A stretch of DNA of 64,000 nucleotides from Artemia franciscana (lineage: Eukaryota; Arthropoda; Branchiopoda; Anostraca; Artemiidae): contig NC_088873.1 in NCBI RefSeq assembly GCF_032884065.1, forward strand, positions 41,315,403-41,379,402, written 5' to 3'. The notes beneath the pieces are model-generated. The model was not told the DNA's origin. It did not search any database and saw nothing but the letters and a program-made list of their open reading frames with translations. This document shows, one piece after another, positions 47,511 through 62,213 of this stretch; position 1 is the first letter of the stretch, and every line of letters starts with the position of its first letter. Position numbers and translations under genes: made by a program.

Positions 47511-48259
47511 AAAACTTCTTTTTTTATTTAATGTCTGTTAAGGTCCATCGGAAAGGTAATTGTGAGAAAGAAACAGTTTTCAAAGAAAGAAAAGCACATT
47601 ATTTTCACTAAAATGAAAAGACGACGGCTGCATTGATTGCATTTTTAGCAAGTCATGAATTTGGTTACAATCAAATTATTAAAACTGAATTTAAAAAGAG
47701 GTGCTATGTTGAAACTAGAAATTCATTCCTATTTCGGAATGTTTTGCTTATTACATTAAAACACTATTGTATAAAACTTTTGCAGCTCAAGTGAGAAGAA
47801 TTTTTTTTCATTTACTGTATTATAGCAAAACTAAAAACACAAAAAAGATTTATGGATCGCGATATTTTTTAATACACATTATTCGCCAGATATCCCGTTT
47901 TTTTCGTAACCCCCTTACTAAGGTTGAGGAGGAGACGCCTTTAATCCCAATTTAAATTTAAATTCTCCTCGCTAACCCCGGGTTACACATCATTTTCTAA
48001 TATTTGCCCCTACGTGTGGGCCCCGTTAAGGTGGGTAGGGGGCAATAGGAATATTTCTGAAAGCTAAACTTCATGGTTCTTAAAGGCTCACATATTTCTA
48101 TGTATTTTAACCATATAAATCCTTATTATAAAAACTAATTTCGAACTGTTTTCAATGATCAAATAACATGTATTTTTGTACTTTATGAAAAACTCAAATT
48201 TTACTTCTATTTAAATTGCCACGGCCCCTTCACCCTCCAACCATGGTGAAGTTAACAGT
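47511..48259. other. No gene recognised
   Basis: AT-rich sequence between the TIR element and the assembly gap. The small open frame at 47767-47955 shows no domain, splice or codon signature that I can support. Confidence 0.4.
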
Positions 48260-48359
48260 NNNNNNNNNNNNNNNNNNNNNNNNNNNNNNNNNNNNNNNNN
48301 NNNNNNNNNNNNNNNNNNNNNNNNNNNNNNNNNNNNNNNNNNNNNNNNNNNNNNNNNNN
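48260..48359. other. Assembly gap (100 N)
   Basis: Exactly 100 unknown bases, a conventional gap of unspecified size. It interrupts the Helitron helicase/Rep remnant on the - strand. Confidence 0.99.
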
Positions 48360-49018
48360 TACAGTTCTCAAATACTCAAAGGATGTCGGACCGGGTACAT
48401 TCACCAAAAGCAGGCGTAGAAAGAAGCATTCATGTTGATTGGGTTGACCGGTGTAGAGTCTTCCTATCGTGGTATCTTTGAAGATGGTAGGTTGGCCGTC
48501 GACTGACTTACCCTGTTTTCGACGTTCAAATACTTTATTTTTAGTATACCACGTGTAATACGAAGGCACTTCAGTATACAGCAGTTTTTTTTGCAAAAGA
48601 ATCATTTTTGCAAAGCGAAAAAAAAGCTGTTAATTTTGTATCCGGTGGATTCAGGGCTCTTTGTTGCACGTTGGTTTCCGAGAAATAAACACGTTGACCA
48701 TTCTGTAAATGTACCGCTAAGTGAACAACAGCTGGACTACGTTCATGTATCGGAAATGAAAGAATTCGCCAAACAGCTTCATTACTGCTTATGTATCTTC
48801 CAGCCTGATATTGTACGATTTCGTCGAAATCTTTGATTTTGCGCTGCAAGCCAAAAACTGCCATGTCACTGCCTTTGTTGACGTATTTACATATGTATTT
48901 GATTGCCTTTGCGGAGTTACAGTATTCAACGTTTATGTGTGCATTAAATGTTTTTGATAATAATGGGGAATATGGAACAACCCACTGGTTATCTACTTCG
49001 ATGGTGGTACCGTTGCCA
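48360..49018 (-). pseudogene. Helitron Rep fragment with two-tyrosine motif
   Basis: The - strand reads TTIEVDNQWVVPYSPLLSKT, NAHINVEYCNSAKAIKYICK and YVNKGSDMAVFG. The Y-x3-Y pair in KYICKYVNKG is the Rep motif 3 with the two candidate catalytic tyrosines that nick DNA. Downstream come DEIVQYQAGRYISSNEAVW, FPIHERSPAVVHLAVHL and TKLTAFFSLCKN. After a frameshift near 48580 come LYTEVPSYYTWYTKNKVFER, RRKQGKSVDGQPTIF and HECFFLRLLLVNVPGPTSFE, a stretch typical of Helitron Rep-helicases between Rep and the PIF1 domain. The HUH motif and ATPase core are missing, and the gap cuts the 3' side. Confidence 0.9.
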
Positions 49019-49274
49019 TTGTAGGTTCTTCAGTCATTTTACAATTAGAAATTTCTCTTTCAACGGTCTTCTTACAATTAAAAATTTGTCTTTGAACGAT
49101 ATTCTTAAATACCTGTGTCCTGGTCGTCATTTATATTCCCTGTGTCCCGGTCGTCATTTGTGTCCCGGTATCCCAGTCTGTAATTTCTCTTTGAGTGTCC
49201 CGGTCGTTATATATATTCCCTCTGTCCCGGTCAGTTTTTTACATTTTTTCTTTTTTCAGTTTTCTTTTTCTTCT

Positions 49275-49548
49275 TTATTTTTCAGCTTCACTATGAAATA
49301 CATATCGCCGAAACTTTGTTTTTTTAACTAAAATCTGGTAGGCATTGATGACCTTATCCAAGTCAAAATCCCAAACCCAATCATCATCGCTATTATTTTC
49401 AGTTTTGATATGTTTTGACTCTCGCTGTCCAGGTGGATCTTCATCTAACTGCGCGGTTTTGCGTTCTTTAGCCTCAAGCCTGTTTCCTTGCTGTTCTTTT
49501 GATTCCTCGGCACGCTTTCTTTTCTGACTTTCTCTATCAGCAGCAAGT
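49275..49548 (-). pseudogene. Recurrent Helitron N-terminal ORF, interrupted copy
   Basis: AADRESQKRKRAEESKEQQG, NRLEAKERKTAQLDEDPPGQ, then SDDDWVWDFDLDKVINAYQI, nearly identical to the complete 123-codon copy at 59369-59740. The N-terminal part is replaced at 49554 by the inserted Helitron copy 4. The tail is frameshifted relative to the complete copy (KKTKFRRYVF in place of KKKQRFGDMYF). Confidence 0.75.
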
Positions 49549-51027
49549 ATATATCTATATATATAAAAATAAGTTGTCTGTGGATCTGTGGATCGTGGAT
49601 CAGGTGACGTCACCTGAAAAAACTGGATCAGGTGACGTCAAAACTGAAAAAACTAAAAAAAAGGCAAAAAACTACAAAAAAAACTAAAAACTAATAAAAA
49701 AAATAAAAAGCTAAAAAACTAAAAAAAACTAAAAAAAGGCAAAAACTAAAAAAAACTAAAAACTAATAAAAAAGCTAAAAAACTAAAAAAACTAAAAAAA
49801 AGGCAAAAACTACAAAAAAAAACTAAAAACTAATAAAAAAATAAAAAAGCTAAAAAAACCAAAAAAAATAAAAAAACTAAAAAAAGGTAAAAAACTAAAA
49901 AAACTAAAAACTAAAAAAAACTAAAAAAAAGGAAAAAAACTGAAAAATAAGCTAAAATAAAGGTAAAAACCAATAAAAACTAAAAAAAAAAACTGAAAAA
50001 ACTAATGGATCTGTGGATCAGATGACGTCAAAACTGAAAAAAACTAAAAAAAGGCAAAAACTAAAAAAAAACTAAAAACTAATAAAAAAAATAAAAAAGC
50101 TAAAAACTAAAAAAACTAAAAAAAGGCAAAAACTACAAAAAAACTAAAAACTAATAAAAAAGCTAAAAAACTAAAAAAACTAAAAAAACTAAAAAAAGGT
50201 AAAAACTAAAAAAAACTAAAAACTAAAAAAAACTAAAAAAAAGGAAAAAACTGAAAAATAAGCTAAAATAAAGGTAAAAACCAATAAAAAACTAAAAAAA
50301 AAACTGAAAAAACTAAAAAAAGGCAAAAACTACAAAAAAAAAACTAAAAAACTAATAAAAAAAGTAAAAAAGCTAAAAAACTAAAAAAAACTAAAAAAAC
50401 TAAAAAAGGTAAAAAACTAAAAAAAATAAAAAATAAAAAAAAACTAAAAAAAAGGAAAAAACTGAAAAATAAGCTAAAATAAAGGTAAAAACCAATAAAA
50501 AACTAAAAAGAAAAAAAGGAAAAAACTAAAAAAAATTTTCATATAAAAAACTAAAAAAAACTAAAAAAGGTAAAAACTAAAAGAACTAAAAAAGAAAAAA
50601 ATAAATGACGACACTCAAAGAGAAAGCGACCAGGACAAAAGGAATGTTCGATTAGCAATCAACAAAGCACCGGGACACAGGGAGTATAAATGACGACCAG
50701 GACATAAGTAAAAAAAAAACTAACAAAACTAAAAAGAAGGTAAAAACTACAAAAAAACTAAAAAGAAAAAAAAAACTAAAAACTAATAAAAAAACTAAAA
50801 AATCTAAAAATCTAAATAAACTAAAAAAGAAAAAAAAAAAGGAAAAAAATAAAGGAGAAAAACAAAACTAAAAAACGAATGTATATACAGACCGGGACAC
50901 CGGGATACAAATGACGACCGGGACACAGGGAATATAAATGACGACCGGGACACAGGGACACAACTACAACGGGACACCGGGGGAAACAGGGGGATATAAA
51001 TGACGACCGGGACACCGGGACAGGGAA

Positions 51028-51360
<333 letters not shown>

Positions 51361-51515
51361 ATCTATATTCACATGTGGGACATAGGGACACAACTACAAT
51401 GGCGCGTAACTATTATGGCGCGTAACGACTTACGCGCGCGGGGGGGCTTGGGGGGGGGCGAAGCGCCCCACCAACTAGGTGTTGGGGTGGCGCGAAGCGC
51501 CACCCCAACAGCTAG

Positions 51516-51673
<158 letters not shown>

Positions 51674-52063
51674 GTTGTCTGTCTGTCTGTGGATCAGGTG
51701 ACGTCATGTTTCTGTGTCGGCTGACGTCATGAAATTAGTTGTCAGGTGACGTCATGTTTCTGTGTCGGCTGACGTCATGAAATTAGTTGTCGTCATTTTT
51801 GCTTTGACGGTGACGTCATTCAAGATATTTAAGACATGTGTTCACGTAGAAATCTATTAATGTTTAAGTTTACAATGACTGATGAACTAACCATGGCAAA
51901 AGCCGAAGAAGATGCTCAAAGAGTCTATGCCAAAAAACTTGCTGCTGATAGAGAAAGTCAGAAAAGAAAGCGTGCCGAGGAATCAAAAGAACAGCAAGGA
52001 AACAGGCTTGAGGCTAAAGAACGCAAAACCGCGCAGTTAGATGAAGATCCACCTGGACAGCGA

Positions 52064-52077
52064 GAGTCAAAACATAT
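52064..52077. repeat. Left 14-bp target site duplication
   Basis: GAGTCAAAACATAT, repeated at 54945-54958, flanks the RTE-like element. Confidence 0.9.
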
Positions 52078-52093
52078 ACTACTACTACTACTA

Positions 52094-53440
52094 CTAATAA
52101 CTCACTGCAGCACCAAGCCGCCTGAGGCCAACACAGCTACGCACGCTCCTCCTCCAACCTAATCTATTTAAAGCCTCCCTCTTTACACCCTCCCAGGAAG
52201 TTCCCATTTCCTTTAAATCCTTATTTATGACATCCTCCCAACCCAGACAAGGACGACCTGCTTTCCGTGTAGCCCCAGACGGTTGGCCAAAAAGGACAAT
52301 CTTCGGTAATCTGTCATCCTTCATCCGTAGAACGTGGCCTAGCCATCTCAACCTTTCTTTCATTATAGCCCCAGAAAGCGGGATTGAACCACCCTTTTCG
52401 TACAACCTACTGTTTGAAATACGGTCAGTCAGCCGGGTACCCAGAACAATCCGTAGGCAATTTCTCTGGAAAACATCTAGTAAATTTTCATCTGCTTTTC
52501 GGAGTGTCCATGCTTCAGAGCCATCATTTGACCATTGTCATCACTGTAGCTTCCAATATTCTAATCTTAGTTTGTAGGCTTATCTTTCTATTCTTCCAAA
52601 CTTTTTTTAACTGTGAAAAAACACCCTGAGCTTTAGCTATTCTACTTTTAACATCTTCACTGCTCCCACCATCTTTACTAATAATACTACCAAGGTAACT
52701 GAAGCTCCCAACCTGATCAATCTTTTCGTTACCTAAGGTCACCTGTTCATCTTCACTTATTCCTAATCTTAGTGACTTAGTCTTCTTAACATTAATTTTC
52801 AAGCCTATTTTAGCACCCTGAACTCGTAAAACCTCTAAAAATTCATTCATTTTGCTCACACATTCATCTAATATGCTTAAATCATCAGCATAATCTAAGT
52901 CCAGGAGCGTTCTTCCTCCCCATTTGATTCCATGGTCTCCAATTGCCTTTCCTGTGCTCCTTAAGACGAAGTCCATCAAAATGATCCATATAAAGGGGGA
53001 TAGAACACAACCCTGCTTAACTCCTGATTTAATACAAAACCAGTTGCTAACCTCATTTCCTACCTTAACCGCAGCAGTATTATTCTCGTACATAGCGCAA
53101 ATCACTTTAATGTATTTTTCTGGTATACCATATAACGATAAGACCTTTGTTAACGCTGTTCTATCAACAGAATCGAAAGCTTGCTCATAATCGATAAAAC
53201 TAAGGACCAAAGGTGTTTGACAAACGAAGGGACTTCTCAATTATTAACCTAAGAGTGAAAACATGGTCGACACATCCTCTACCTTTTCTAAAACCGCATT
53301 GTTCTTCCCTTAAAACTTTGTCTACAGCATGTCTCAATCTAAAAAGTATCATATTACTCAGTAATTTGCTACCTACAGAGACCAGACTAATGCCTCGATA
53401 ATTCCGACATTCACTCTTGTCACCTTTCTTATACAGTGGT
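52094..53440 (-). pseudogene. RT domain and C-terminus of the RTE-like element
   Basis: NYRGISLVSVGSKLLS and EQCGFRKGRGCVDHVF (53440-53250) are followed after a frameshift (near 53220) by LSFIDYEQAFDSVDR (motif A), GVKQGCVLSPFIW (motif B), LLDLDYADDLSILDE (motif C) and SFSYLGSIISKDGG. The end of the ORF (52405-52094) carries ERLRWLGHVLRMKDDRLPK and RPCLGWEDVINKDLKEM, the classic C-terminus of this group. Both YADD aspartates are present. Frame breaks near 53445, 53220 and 52450-52520 inactivate it. Confidence 0.87.
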
Positions 53441-54846
53441 TTAATTAAGGTTTCCTAAAATCATTGGGTACTTCCCCTTTTCAAAAATCATGTTCATAAT
53501 CTTCAGTAGCTTATTCCTAACCTCAGAGCCACCATATTTAAGGAACTCATTAATCATACTATCAGCACCTGGGGCCTTATTATTTTTTAATCCTTCTAGT
53601 ACTGTCGCTAATTCTTCCTCACTAAACAAATCTTCCTTCAAATCCAAGGTATCACAAACTTTTTCGTTTTCATCTATATCTTTTCCTGCAACTGTATCTC
53701 GGTTTAGCACATTCTCAAAATGTTCCACCCATCTTTCTTTAACTTTTTCCTTATCACTAATTGTGACCCCATTTCTATCTTTAACTGGGACTAGTCCGGA
53801 TCGGCTACTCCCTTTCAATTTATTAACATGCCAGTAAAATATTTTACTATTATGCCGTCTAGCCGCATCTTCCAGATCATCAGCAATTTTATCCATCGCC
53901 TCCATTTCACATCTCCTTAGTTCATATTTTAATGCTTTCTCCACTTTCTTTACATTCCTTTTGTTTTCATACGACCTATCGCTCAGATAATTCTTATACA
54001 AACCCCTTCTACTCTCTATTAAACCTAAAGCTTTTTCACTAATATTCCTAGTTGCTGTCTTAGCACTCTTCCCTAGGACACCATCAGCAACTTCACAAAT
54101 TGTTTTTCTGAAATTCTTCCATCCATCTTCCACATTGTCAAATTTTAAACCCTCAAGTTTAGTACTCAACTGTTCCTGGAATTTTTTTCTCAAATTTTCA
54201 TCCTGAAGTCTACCAACATCATAACTTCCCGGGAGGGAGTTACTCTTCCGAAATTTCAGCTTTAAATTAACCTTAGACACTACTAGATGGTGATCTAGTA
54301 GTGCAAAATAATAGTATGCAAAAGCCTATAGCCATTACTGATTTCTTTTCCTACACCAAAATTACCTAGGCTAGGATACCATCTATCCCTATTTCTACCA
54401 ACCTGGGCATTAAAATCTCCTAGCAAAAACACCATATTTCTACCTGGTACCCTGTCTATTTGCTCCTGTAACTGTAAGTAAAATTCATCTGAGTCACTAG
54501 TATCTCCATCAGTTGGTTCAATGGGGGCATATACTACTATAACTGATACCCTAAACTTTTTAGTCATAAAATGAGCAATTAGTATTCTATTATTAATACC
54601 TTCCCAGCCTAAACAAGACTTAGCAGCTTCCTTATTCATCATGAGCCCTACTCCCTGTCTATGTACCCCATCCTTCCTTCCTGAGTAAACAAATTCTATG
54701 TCACCTAATTTCATGCTTCCTACCCCTGGGATATGAGTTTCTGAAACTCCTAATAAATCCAGTTCAAACCGTCTGAATTCGTCAGTCAAAATGTCGATGC
54801 GATAGTCATTTTTTAACGTCCTAACATTCCAAGTTCCAATTTTCAT
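53441..54846 (-). pseudogene. Endonuclease and linker of the RTE-like element
   Basis: MKIGTWNVRTLKNDYRIDIL opens the APE endonuclease at 54846. Then come LDLLGVSETHIPG, VSVIVVYAPIEPTDG and VFLLGDFNAQVGRNRD, the metal- and phosphate-binding blocks. The frame breaks near 54290 where the H-bearing end (TLLDHHLV-like, read from 54300-54265) should be. It continues as a linker (54280-53441) with KALGLIESRRGLYKNYLSDR, RWVEHFENVLNRDTV and NNKAPGADSMINEFLKYGG. Proteins of this type are often mis-annotated as craniofacial development protein 2-like. Confidence 0.85.
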
Positions 54847-54944
54847 GTTCTTTAAATCTTTGAAATTATTTTGGCCTCAAGAAAAGCAGTGATCCCGGAT
54901 ACCAGTGCAGGATGGGGACCAACATATCTTCTCAAGTCTACACC

Positions 54945-54958
54945 GAGTCAAAACATAT
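54945..54958. repeat. Right 14-bp target site duplication
   Basis: GAGTCAAAACATAT, identical to 52064-52077. Confidence 0.9.
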
Positions 54959-55329
54959 CAAAACTGAAAATGATCGCGATGATGATTGGGTTTGGGATTT
55001 TGACTTTGATAAGGTCATCAATGCCTACCAGATTTTAGTTAAAAAAAAACAAAGGTTCGGCGATATGTATTTCATAGTGAAGCTGAAAAATAAAGAAGAA
55101 AAAGAAAACTGAAAAAAGGAAAAATGTAAAAAACATGACGACCGGGACACAGGGAATATAAATGACGATCAGGACACGCTGAAAAATAAAGAAGAAAAAG
55201 AAAACTGAAAAAAGAAAAAATGTAAAAAACTAAAAATACTAAAAAGAAAAAACACTCAAAGAGAAATTACAGACCGGGACAGAGGAAATATAAATAACGA
55301 CGGGGACACTCAAAGAGAAATTACAGACT

Positions 55330-55333
<4 letters not shown>

Positions 55334-55411
<78 letters not shown>
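55334..55411. repeat. (TA)n microsatellite
   Basis: About 39 TA units separating Helitron copies 5 and 6. Confidence 0.95.
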
Positions 55412-55412
<1 letters not shown>

Positions 55413-55567
55413 TAGCTGTTGGGGTGGCGCTTCGCGCCACCCCAACACCTAGTTGGTGGGGGCGCTTCGCGCCCCCCCAAGCCCCCCCGCGCGCGTAAGT
55501 CGTTACGTGCCATATTAGTTACGCGCCATTGTGGTTGTGTCCCTATGTCCCACCTGTGAATATAGAT

Positions 55568-55644
<77 letters not shown>

Positions 55645-56841
55645 TTTTAACTACGTAAAACTTGCGAATATACAACATTCTTTGCTGTCCCATTGTCAGT
55701 GCATATAAATAGATTTTCAGGTTTACCGACTCTTGAACATGCAACATATAATGGTCCATGGGAAAAAATCCATATTCAGATCTATACCTCATGATTCTAA
55801 TGATTGCCCTTGAGCTTTGTTGATGGTGATTGCTAATCGACCATTCCCTGAGTCGCCATCGTCATTTATATATCCCCCTGTGCACCCCGGCGTCCCCTTT
55901 GTAGTTATGTCCCTGTGTCCCGGTCGTCATTTATATTCCCTGTGTCCCGGTCGTCATTTGTGTCCCGGTGTTCCAGTCTGTGATTTCTCTTTGAGTGTCC
56001 CGGGCGTCATTTATATTCCTTGTGTCCCCGGTGTCCCGGTCGTCATTTATATCCCCCTGTGCCCCCCGGCGTCCCATTGTAGTTGTGTCCCTGTGTCCCG
56101 GTCGTCATTTATATTCCCTGTGTCCCGGTCGTCATTTGTATCCCGGTGTCCCGGTCTGTATATACATTCGTTTTTTAGTTTTGTTTTTCTCCTTTATTTT
56201 TTTCCTTTTTTCTTTTTTTTCTTTTTTAGTTTATTTAGATTTTTAGATTTTTTAGTTTTTTTATTAGTTTTAGTTTTTTGTAGTTTTTACCATTTTTTTA
56301 GTTTTTTTTTTTACTTATGTCCTGGTCGTCATTTATACTCCCTGTGTCCCGGTCGTCATTTGTGTCTCGGTGCTTTGTTGATTGCTAATTTATATTATAT
56401 TTATATTTATATTTTTTATATTTATTAATATTTTTTTAGTTTTCTTTTTTCTCTTATTTTTCAGTTTTTTCCTTTTTTTTTAGTTTTTTCTTTTTAGTTT
56501 TTAGTTTTTTTTTGTTTTTTACCTTTTTTTAGTTTTTTTAGTTTTTTAGCTTTTTTAGATTTTTTATTAGTTTTTAGTTTTTTTTGTAGTTTTTGCCTTT
56601 TTTTAGTTTTTTTCAGTTTTTTTTAGTTTTTAGTTTTTTTACCTTTTTTTAGTTTTTTTTTGTTTTTTAGCTTTTTTAGTTTTTTTTCTTTTTAGTTTTT
56701 TTTGTAGTTTTTACCTTTTTTAGTTTTTTTCTTCTTTTGTATTAGTGTGAAATAATTCAGACGTCATATGCGGACAAACACGATGTCACTCGACAGACAG
56801 ACAGACAGACATAACCCACAAACAACTTATTTTTATATATA
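55412..56841 (-). mobile_element. Helitron copy 6
   Basis: CTAG and terminal hairpin at 55412, then a second hairpin (GGGGCGC/GCGCCCC) and TTACG(T/C)GCCAT repeats. (TA)n lies at 55570-55641, the helicase remnant at 55641-55840, minisatellite at 55850-56160 and T-rich arrays beyond. The 5' end (ACAACTTATTTTTATATAT) is at about 56840, directly abutting the CTAG of copy 7: head-to-tail with no spacer. Confidence 0.85.
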
Positions 56842-58403
56842 CTAGCTGTTGGGGTGGCGCTTCGCGCCACCCCAACACCTAGTTGGTGGGGGCGCTTCGC
56901 GCCCCCCCCCAAGCCCCCCCGCGCGCGTAAGTCGTTACGCGCCATAATAGTTACGCGCCATTGTAGTTGTGTCCCTATGTCCCACCTGTGAATATAGATA
57001 TATATATATATATATGGTTTTAACTACGTAAAACTTGCGAATATACAACATTCTTTGCTGTCCCATTGTCTTTGCATATAAATAGATTGTCAGGTTATCC
57101 CCTGTTTCCCCCGGTGTCCCCGTTGTAGTTGTGTCCCTGTGTCCCGGTCGTCATTTATATTCCCTGTGTCCCGGGTCCCGGTCATCATTTGTATCCCGGT
57201 GTCCCGGTCTGTATATACATTCGTTTTTTAGTTTTGTTTTTCTCCTTTATTTTTTTCCTTTTTTTTTCTTTTTTAGCTTATTTAGATTTTTAGATTTTTT
57301 AGTTTTTTTTATTAGTTTTTAGTTTTTATTTCTTTTTAGTTTTTTTGTCCCGGTCGTCATTTATATCCCCCTGTTTCCCCGGTGTCCCGTTGTAGTTGTG
57401 TCCCTGTGTCCGGTCGTTATTTATATTCCCTGTGTCCCGGTCGTCATTTGTATCCCGGTGTACCGGTCTGTATATACATTCGTTTTTTTAGTTTTGTTTT
57501 TCTCCTTTATTTTTTTCCTTTTTTTTTCTTTTTTAGTTTATTTAGATTTTTAGATTTTTTAGTTTTTTTATTAGTTTTTAGTTTTTTTTCTTTTAGTTTT
57601 TTTGTAGTTTTTACCTTCTTTTTAGTTTTGTTAATTTTTTTTTTACTTGTGTCCTGGTCGTCATTTATACTCCCTGTGTCCCGGTGCTTTGTTGATTGCT
57701 AATCGAACATTCCTTTTGTCCTGGTCGCTTTCTCTTTGAGTGTCGTCATTTATTTTTTTCTTTTTTAGTTCTTTTAGTTTTTACCTTTTTTAGTTTTTTT
57801 TTAGTTTTTAGTTTTTTTAGTTTTTTACCTTTTTTTAGTTTTTTTAGTTTTTTAGCTTTTTTATTTTTTTTATTAGTTTTTAGTTTTTTTTGTAGTTTTT
57901 GCCTTTTTTTTTAGTTTTTTGTCCTGGTCGCTTTCTCTTTGAGTGTCGTCTTTATTAGTTTTTTCCTTTTTTTTTTTAGTTTTTTATTGGTTTTTACCTT
58001 TATTTTAGCTTATTTTTCAGTTTTTTCCTTTTTTTTTAGTTTTTTTTTATTTTTTATTTTTTTTAGTTTTTTACCTTTTTTTAGTTTTTTTAGTTTTTTT
58101 AGTTTTTTAGCTTTTTTACTTTTTTTATTAGTTTTTAGTTTTTTTTGTAGTTTTTGCCTTTTTTAGTTTTTTCAGTTTTTTTTTTAGTTTTTTATTGGTT
58201 TTTACCTTTATAGTTTTTTTAGTTTTTTAGCTTTTTTATTTTTTTTATTAGTTTTTAGTTTTTTTTGTAGTTTTTGCCTTTTTTTAGTTTTTTCAGTTTT
58301 GACGTCACCTAATCCAGTTTTTTCAGGTGACGTCACCTGACACATCCATCCACACATCCATCCACACATCCATCCACAGACAACTTATTTTTATATATAT
58401 AGA
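56842..58403 (-). mobile_element. Helitron copy 7
   Basis: CTAG/hairpin at 56842 and 5' end TCTATATATATAAAAATAAG read from 58403. The internal TA tract is short (about 20 bases near 56997-57016). The helicase remnant is cut after about 80 bases (57017-57094), passing straight into minisatellite. Length 1.56 kb. Confidence 0.85.
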
Positions 58404-59209
<806 letters not shown>

Positions 59210-59368
59210 TCTTCTATATATATAAAAATAAGTTGTCTGTCTGTCTGTGGATCAGGTGACGTCATGTTTCTGTGTCGGCTGACGTCATGAAATTAGTTGT
59301 CATTTTTGTTATGACGATGACGTCATTAAAGATATTTAAGACATATATGTTCACGTAGAAATCTATTA

Positions 59369-59740
59369 ATGTTTAAGTTTAAAATGACTGATGAACTTAC
59401 AATGGCAAAAGCCGATGGAGATGCTCAAAGAGTCTATGCCAAAAAACTTGCAAATGATAGAGAAAGTCAGAAAAGAAAGCGTGACGAGGAATCAAAAGAA
59501 CAGCAAGGAAACAGGCTTGAGGCTAAAGAACGCAAAACCGCGCAGTTAGATGAAGATCCACCTGGACAGCGAGAGTCGAAACATATCAAAACTGAAAATG
59601 ATAGCGATGATGATTGGGTTTGGGATTTTGACTTGGATAAGGTCATCAATGCCTACCAGATTTTAGTTAAAAAAAAACAAAGGTTCGGCGATATGTATTT
59701 CATAGTGAAGCTGAAAAACAAAGAAGAAAAAGAAAACTGA
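59369..59740 (+). CDS. Recurrent 123-codon Helitron ORF, intact copy
   Basis: It starts MFKFKMTDELTMAKADGDAQ, then a highly charged repeat (KKLANDRESQKRKRDEESKE, QQGNRLEAKERKTAQ). Then come DEDPPGQRESKHIKTEND, SDDDWVWDFDLDKVINAYQI and LVKKKQRFGDMYFIVKLKNK. The 'RLA.DRES.KRKRAEES.EQ' repeat is like the basic N-terminus that precedes the Rep domain in many animal Helitron proteins. The acidic/tryptophan C-terminal part is not known to me. Basic clusters could act in nuclear import or DNA binding (inference). Three other copies are at 49275-49548 (-) and 51860-55112 (+, split). The true start may be the inner ATG at 59384. Whether it is translated is unknown. Confidence 0.6.
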   Translation: MFKFKMTDELTMAKADGDAQRVYAKKLANDRESQKRKRDEESKEQQGNRLEAKERKTAQLDEDPPGQRESKHIKTENDSDDDWVWDFDLDKVINAYQILVKKKQRFGDMYFIVKLKNKEEKEN

Positions 59741-60154
59741 AAAAGAAAAAATGTAAAAAACATGACGACCGGGACACAGGGAATATAAATGACGACCAGG
59801 ACACGCTGAAAAATAAAGAAGAAAAAGAAAACTGAAAAAAGAAAAAATGTAAAAAACTAAAAAATACTAAAAAGAAAAAACACTCAAAGAGAAATTACAG
59901 ACCGGGACAGAGGGAATATAAATAACGACTGGGACACTCAAAGAGAAATTACAGACTGGGATACCGGGACACAAATGACGACCGGGACACAGGGAATATA
60001 AATGACGACCAGGACACAGGTATTTAAGAATATCGTTCAAAGACAAATTTTTAATTGTAAGAAGACCGTTGAAAGAGAAATTTCTAATTGTAAAATGACT
60101 GAAGAACCTACAATGGCAACACCCGAGGAAGCTGCTCAAAACAAATGTATTCAA

Positions 60155-60228
60155 GCCGAAGTAGCTGAGTTGGTAAAGCGTTATGTTTCAGGTTCTAGGT
60201 CCGAGAGGCTCCAGGTTTGAACCTTGGC
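60155..60228 (+). other. tRNA-like sequence within Helitron copy 10
   Basis: 74 bases, same length as the inverted copy at 40890-40963. It has GCCGAAGTAGCTGAGTTGGT at the start, the B box changed to GGTTTGAACC, and ends CCTTGGC. The D-arm and T-arm pair; the anticodon arm does not. The reading frame of the MTEEPTMA ORF passes through it. Confidence 0.6.
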
Positions 60229-60300
60229 TTTAGCATTAATACAAAAGAAGAAAAAAAGAAAAAAACTAAAAAAGGTAAAAACTACAAAAAAACTAAAAAG

Positions 60301-60995
<695 letters not shown>

Positions 60996-60996
60996 C

Positions 60997-62213
<1,217 letters not shown>

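Larger units (their letters stand above)
48360..49553 (-). mobile_element. Helitron copy 3, with Rep/linker coding remnant
   Basis: The - orientation runs from about 49553. It holds the recurrent lysine-rich ORF (about 49548-49275), a minisatellite (49230-49110), a short MTEEPTMA start (about 49036-49013), then Rep coding sequence down to the gap. Its 5' end is displaced by insertion of Helitron copy 4 at 49554. Confidence 0.8.
52078..54944 (-). mobile_element. RTE-like non-LTR retrotransposon inserted in Helitron copy 5
   Basis: The 2,867-bp element is on the - strand, with 3' tail (AGT)n at 52078-52096 and 5' end at 54944. It encodes an APE endonuclease followed by RT with no ORF1 visible, as in RTE-clade elements. 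The 14-bp duplication proves insertion by target-primed reverse transcription into the Helitron. The 5' end lies about 100 bases before the EN start, so it may be near full length. Confidence 0.88.
51860..55112 (+). pseudogene. Recurrent Helitron ORF split by retrotransposon
   Basis: The first part (51860-52077) reads MTDELTMAKAEEDAQRVYAK, KLAADRESQKRKRAEESKEQ and ends DEDPPGQRESKHI. After the insertion, SKHIKTENDRDDDWVWDFDF continues to KEEKEN at 55112. Excluding the insert and one target duplication gives the same protein as 59369-59740 with a few substitutions. Confidence 0.85.
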
